DNA of 8,537 nt from JACQAI01 sp035507915 (GTDB lineage: Bacteria; Pseudomonadota; Alphaproteobacteria; Elsterales; Elsteraceae). Position 1 is the stretch's first letter, and the number at the start of each line of letters is the position of its first letter. Shown here in pieces: positions 8,499 through 8,537 of the stretch. The notes below the pieces were generated by a model that was not told where the DNA came from, ran no database searches, and saw only the letters and a program-made list of their open reading frames with translations. A program made the translations under genes and the position numbers. Location of the stretch: assembly GCA_035507915.1 (NCBI GenBank), contig DATJNS010000093.1, positions 1-8,537 of the forward strand. Reading direction: 5' to 3'.

Positions 8499-8537
8499 AG
8501 GGTAACCCTCCAGGGGGAGTTCTGGGGGACAGAAAGC

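Larger units (their letters stand above)
8419..8537. other. Non-coding tail after the transporter operon, hairpin-rich
   Basis: This 119-nt stretch has no convincing reading frame on either strand and is visibly less codon-like than the rest of the window. It holds the inverted repeats listed separately and the 12-mer CGTCATTGCGAG (8447-8458). I recall that 12-mer, unverified, as part of dispersed palindromic repeats in some proteobacterial genomes. The window ends before any partner arm or next gene. Confidence 0.5.

Overview
The window is very GC-rich and densely coding. Strong third-position G/C bias leaves long spurious open frames opposite the real genes. Gene style (TauD/TfdA dioxygenase, benzoylformate-decarboxylase-like ThDP enzyme, SMP-30 lactonase, Liv-type transporter with a permease-ATPase fusion, twin-arginine-like export signal) suggests a free-living alphaproteobacterium of the Rhizobiales/Rhodospirillales/Reyranella kind. 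That placement is inference; there is no marker gene. All eight large coding functions are ordinary known families, and I see no mobile element, CRISPR array, tRNA or rRNA.

Layout: (1) 3-863 (+) is a TauD/TfdA-family Fe(II)/2-oxoglutarate dioxygenase, cut by the left edge but probably missing only a few residues. (2) 864-987 is a short gap holding a possible 22-codon overlapping ORF, a strong GC hairpin and the ribosome binding site of the next gene. (3) 988-2664 (+) is a ThDP-dependent 2-oxo-acid decarboxylase-like enzyme. (4) 2712-3578 (-) is an SMP-30/gluconolactonase-family hydrolase, convergent with the ThDP gene. (5) 3579-3706 is a divergent promoter region with a perfect TTGACA. (6) 3707-7146 (+) encodes a hydrophobic/branched-chain amino-acid-type (HAAT) ABC transporter: LivH-like permease, a LivM-LivG permease-ATPase fusion and a LivF-like ATPase, packed with a 1-nt gap and a 14-nt overlap. 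(7) 7174-8418 (+) is the exported substrate-binding protein, placed last. (8) 8419-8537 is non-coding and rich in small inverted repeats.

How they may work together: the Liv-type transporter would bring in an amino-acid-like, aromatic or carboxylic compound. The dioxygenase, the ThDP decarboxylase and the lactonase/hydrolase are all plausible catabolic steps on such a compound (hydroxylation or oxidative cleavage, 2-oxo acid decarboxylation, lactone opening). The substrate cannot be read from the sequence. The most distinctive points are the LivM-LivG fusion with a degraded ABC signature motif, the Ser-to-Thr change at a benzoylformate decarboxylase active-site position, and the hairpin-rich tail after the binding-protein gene.
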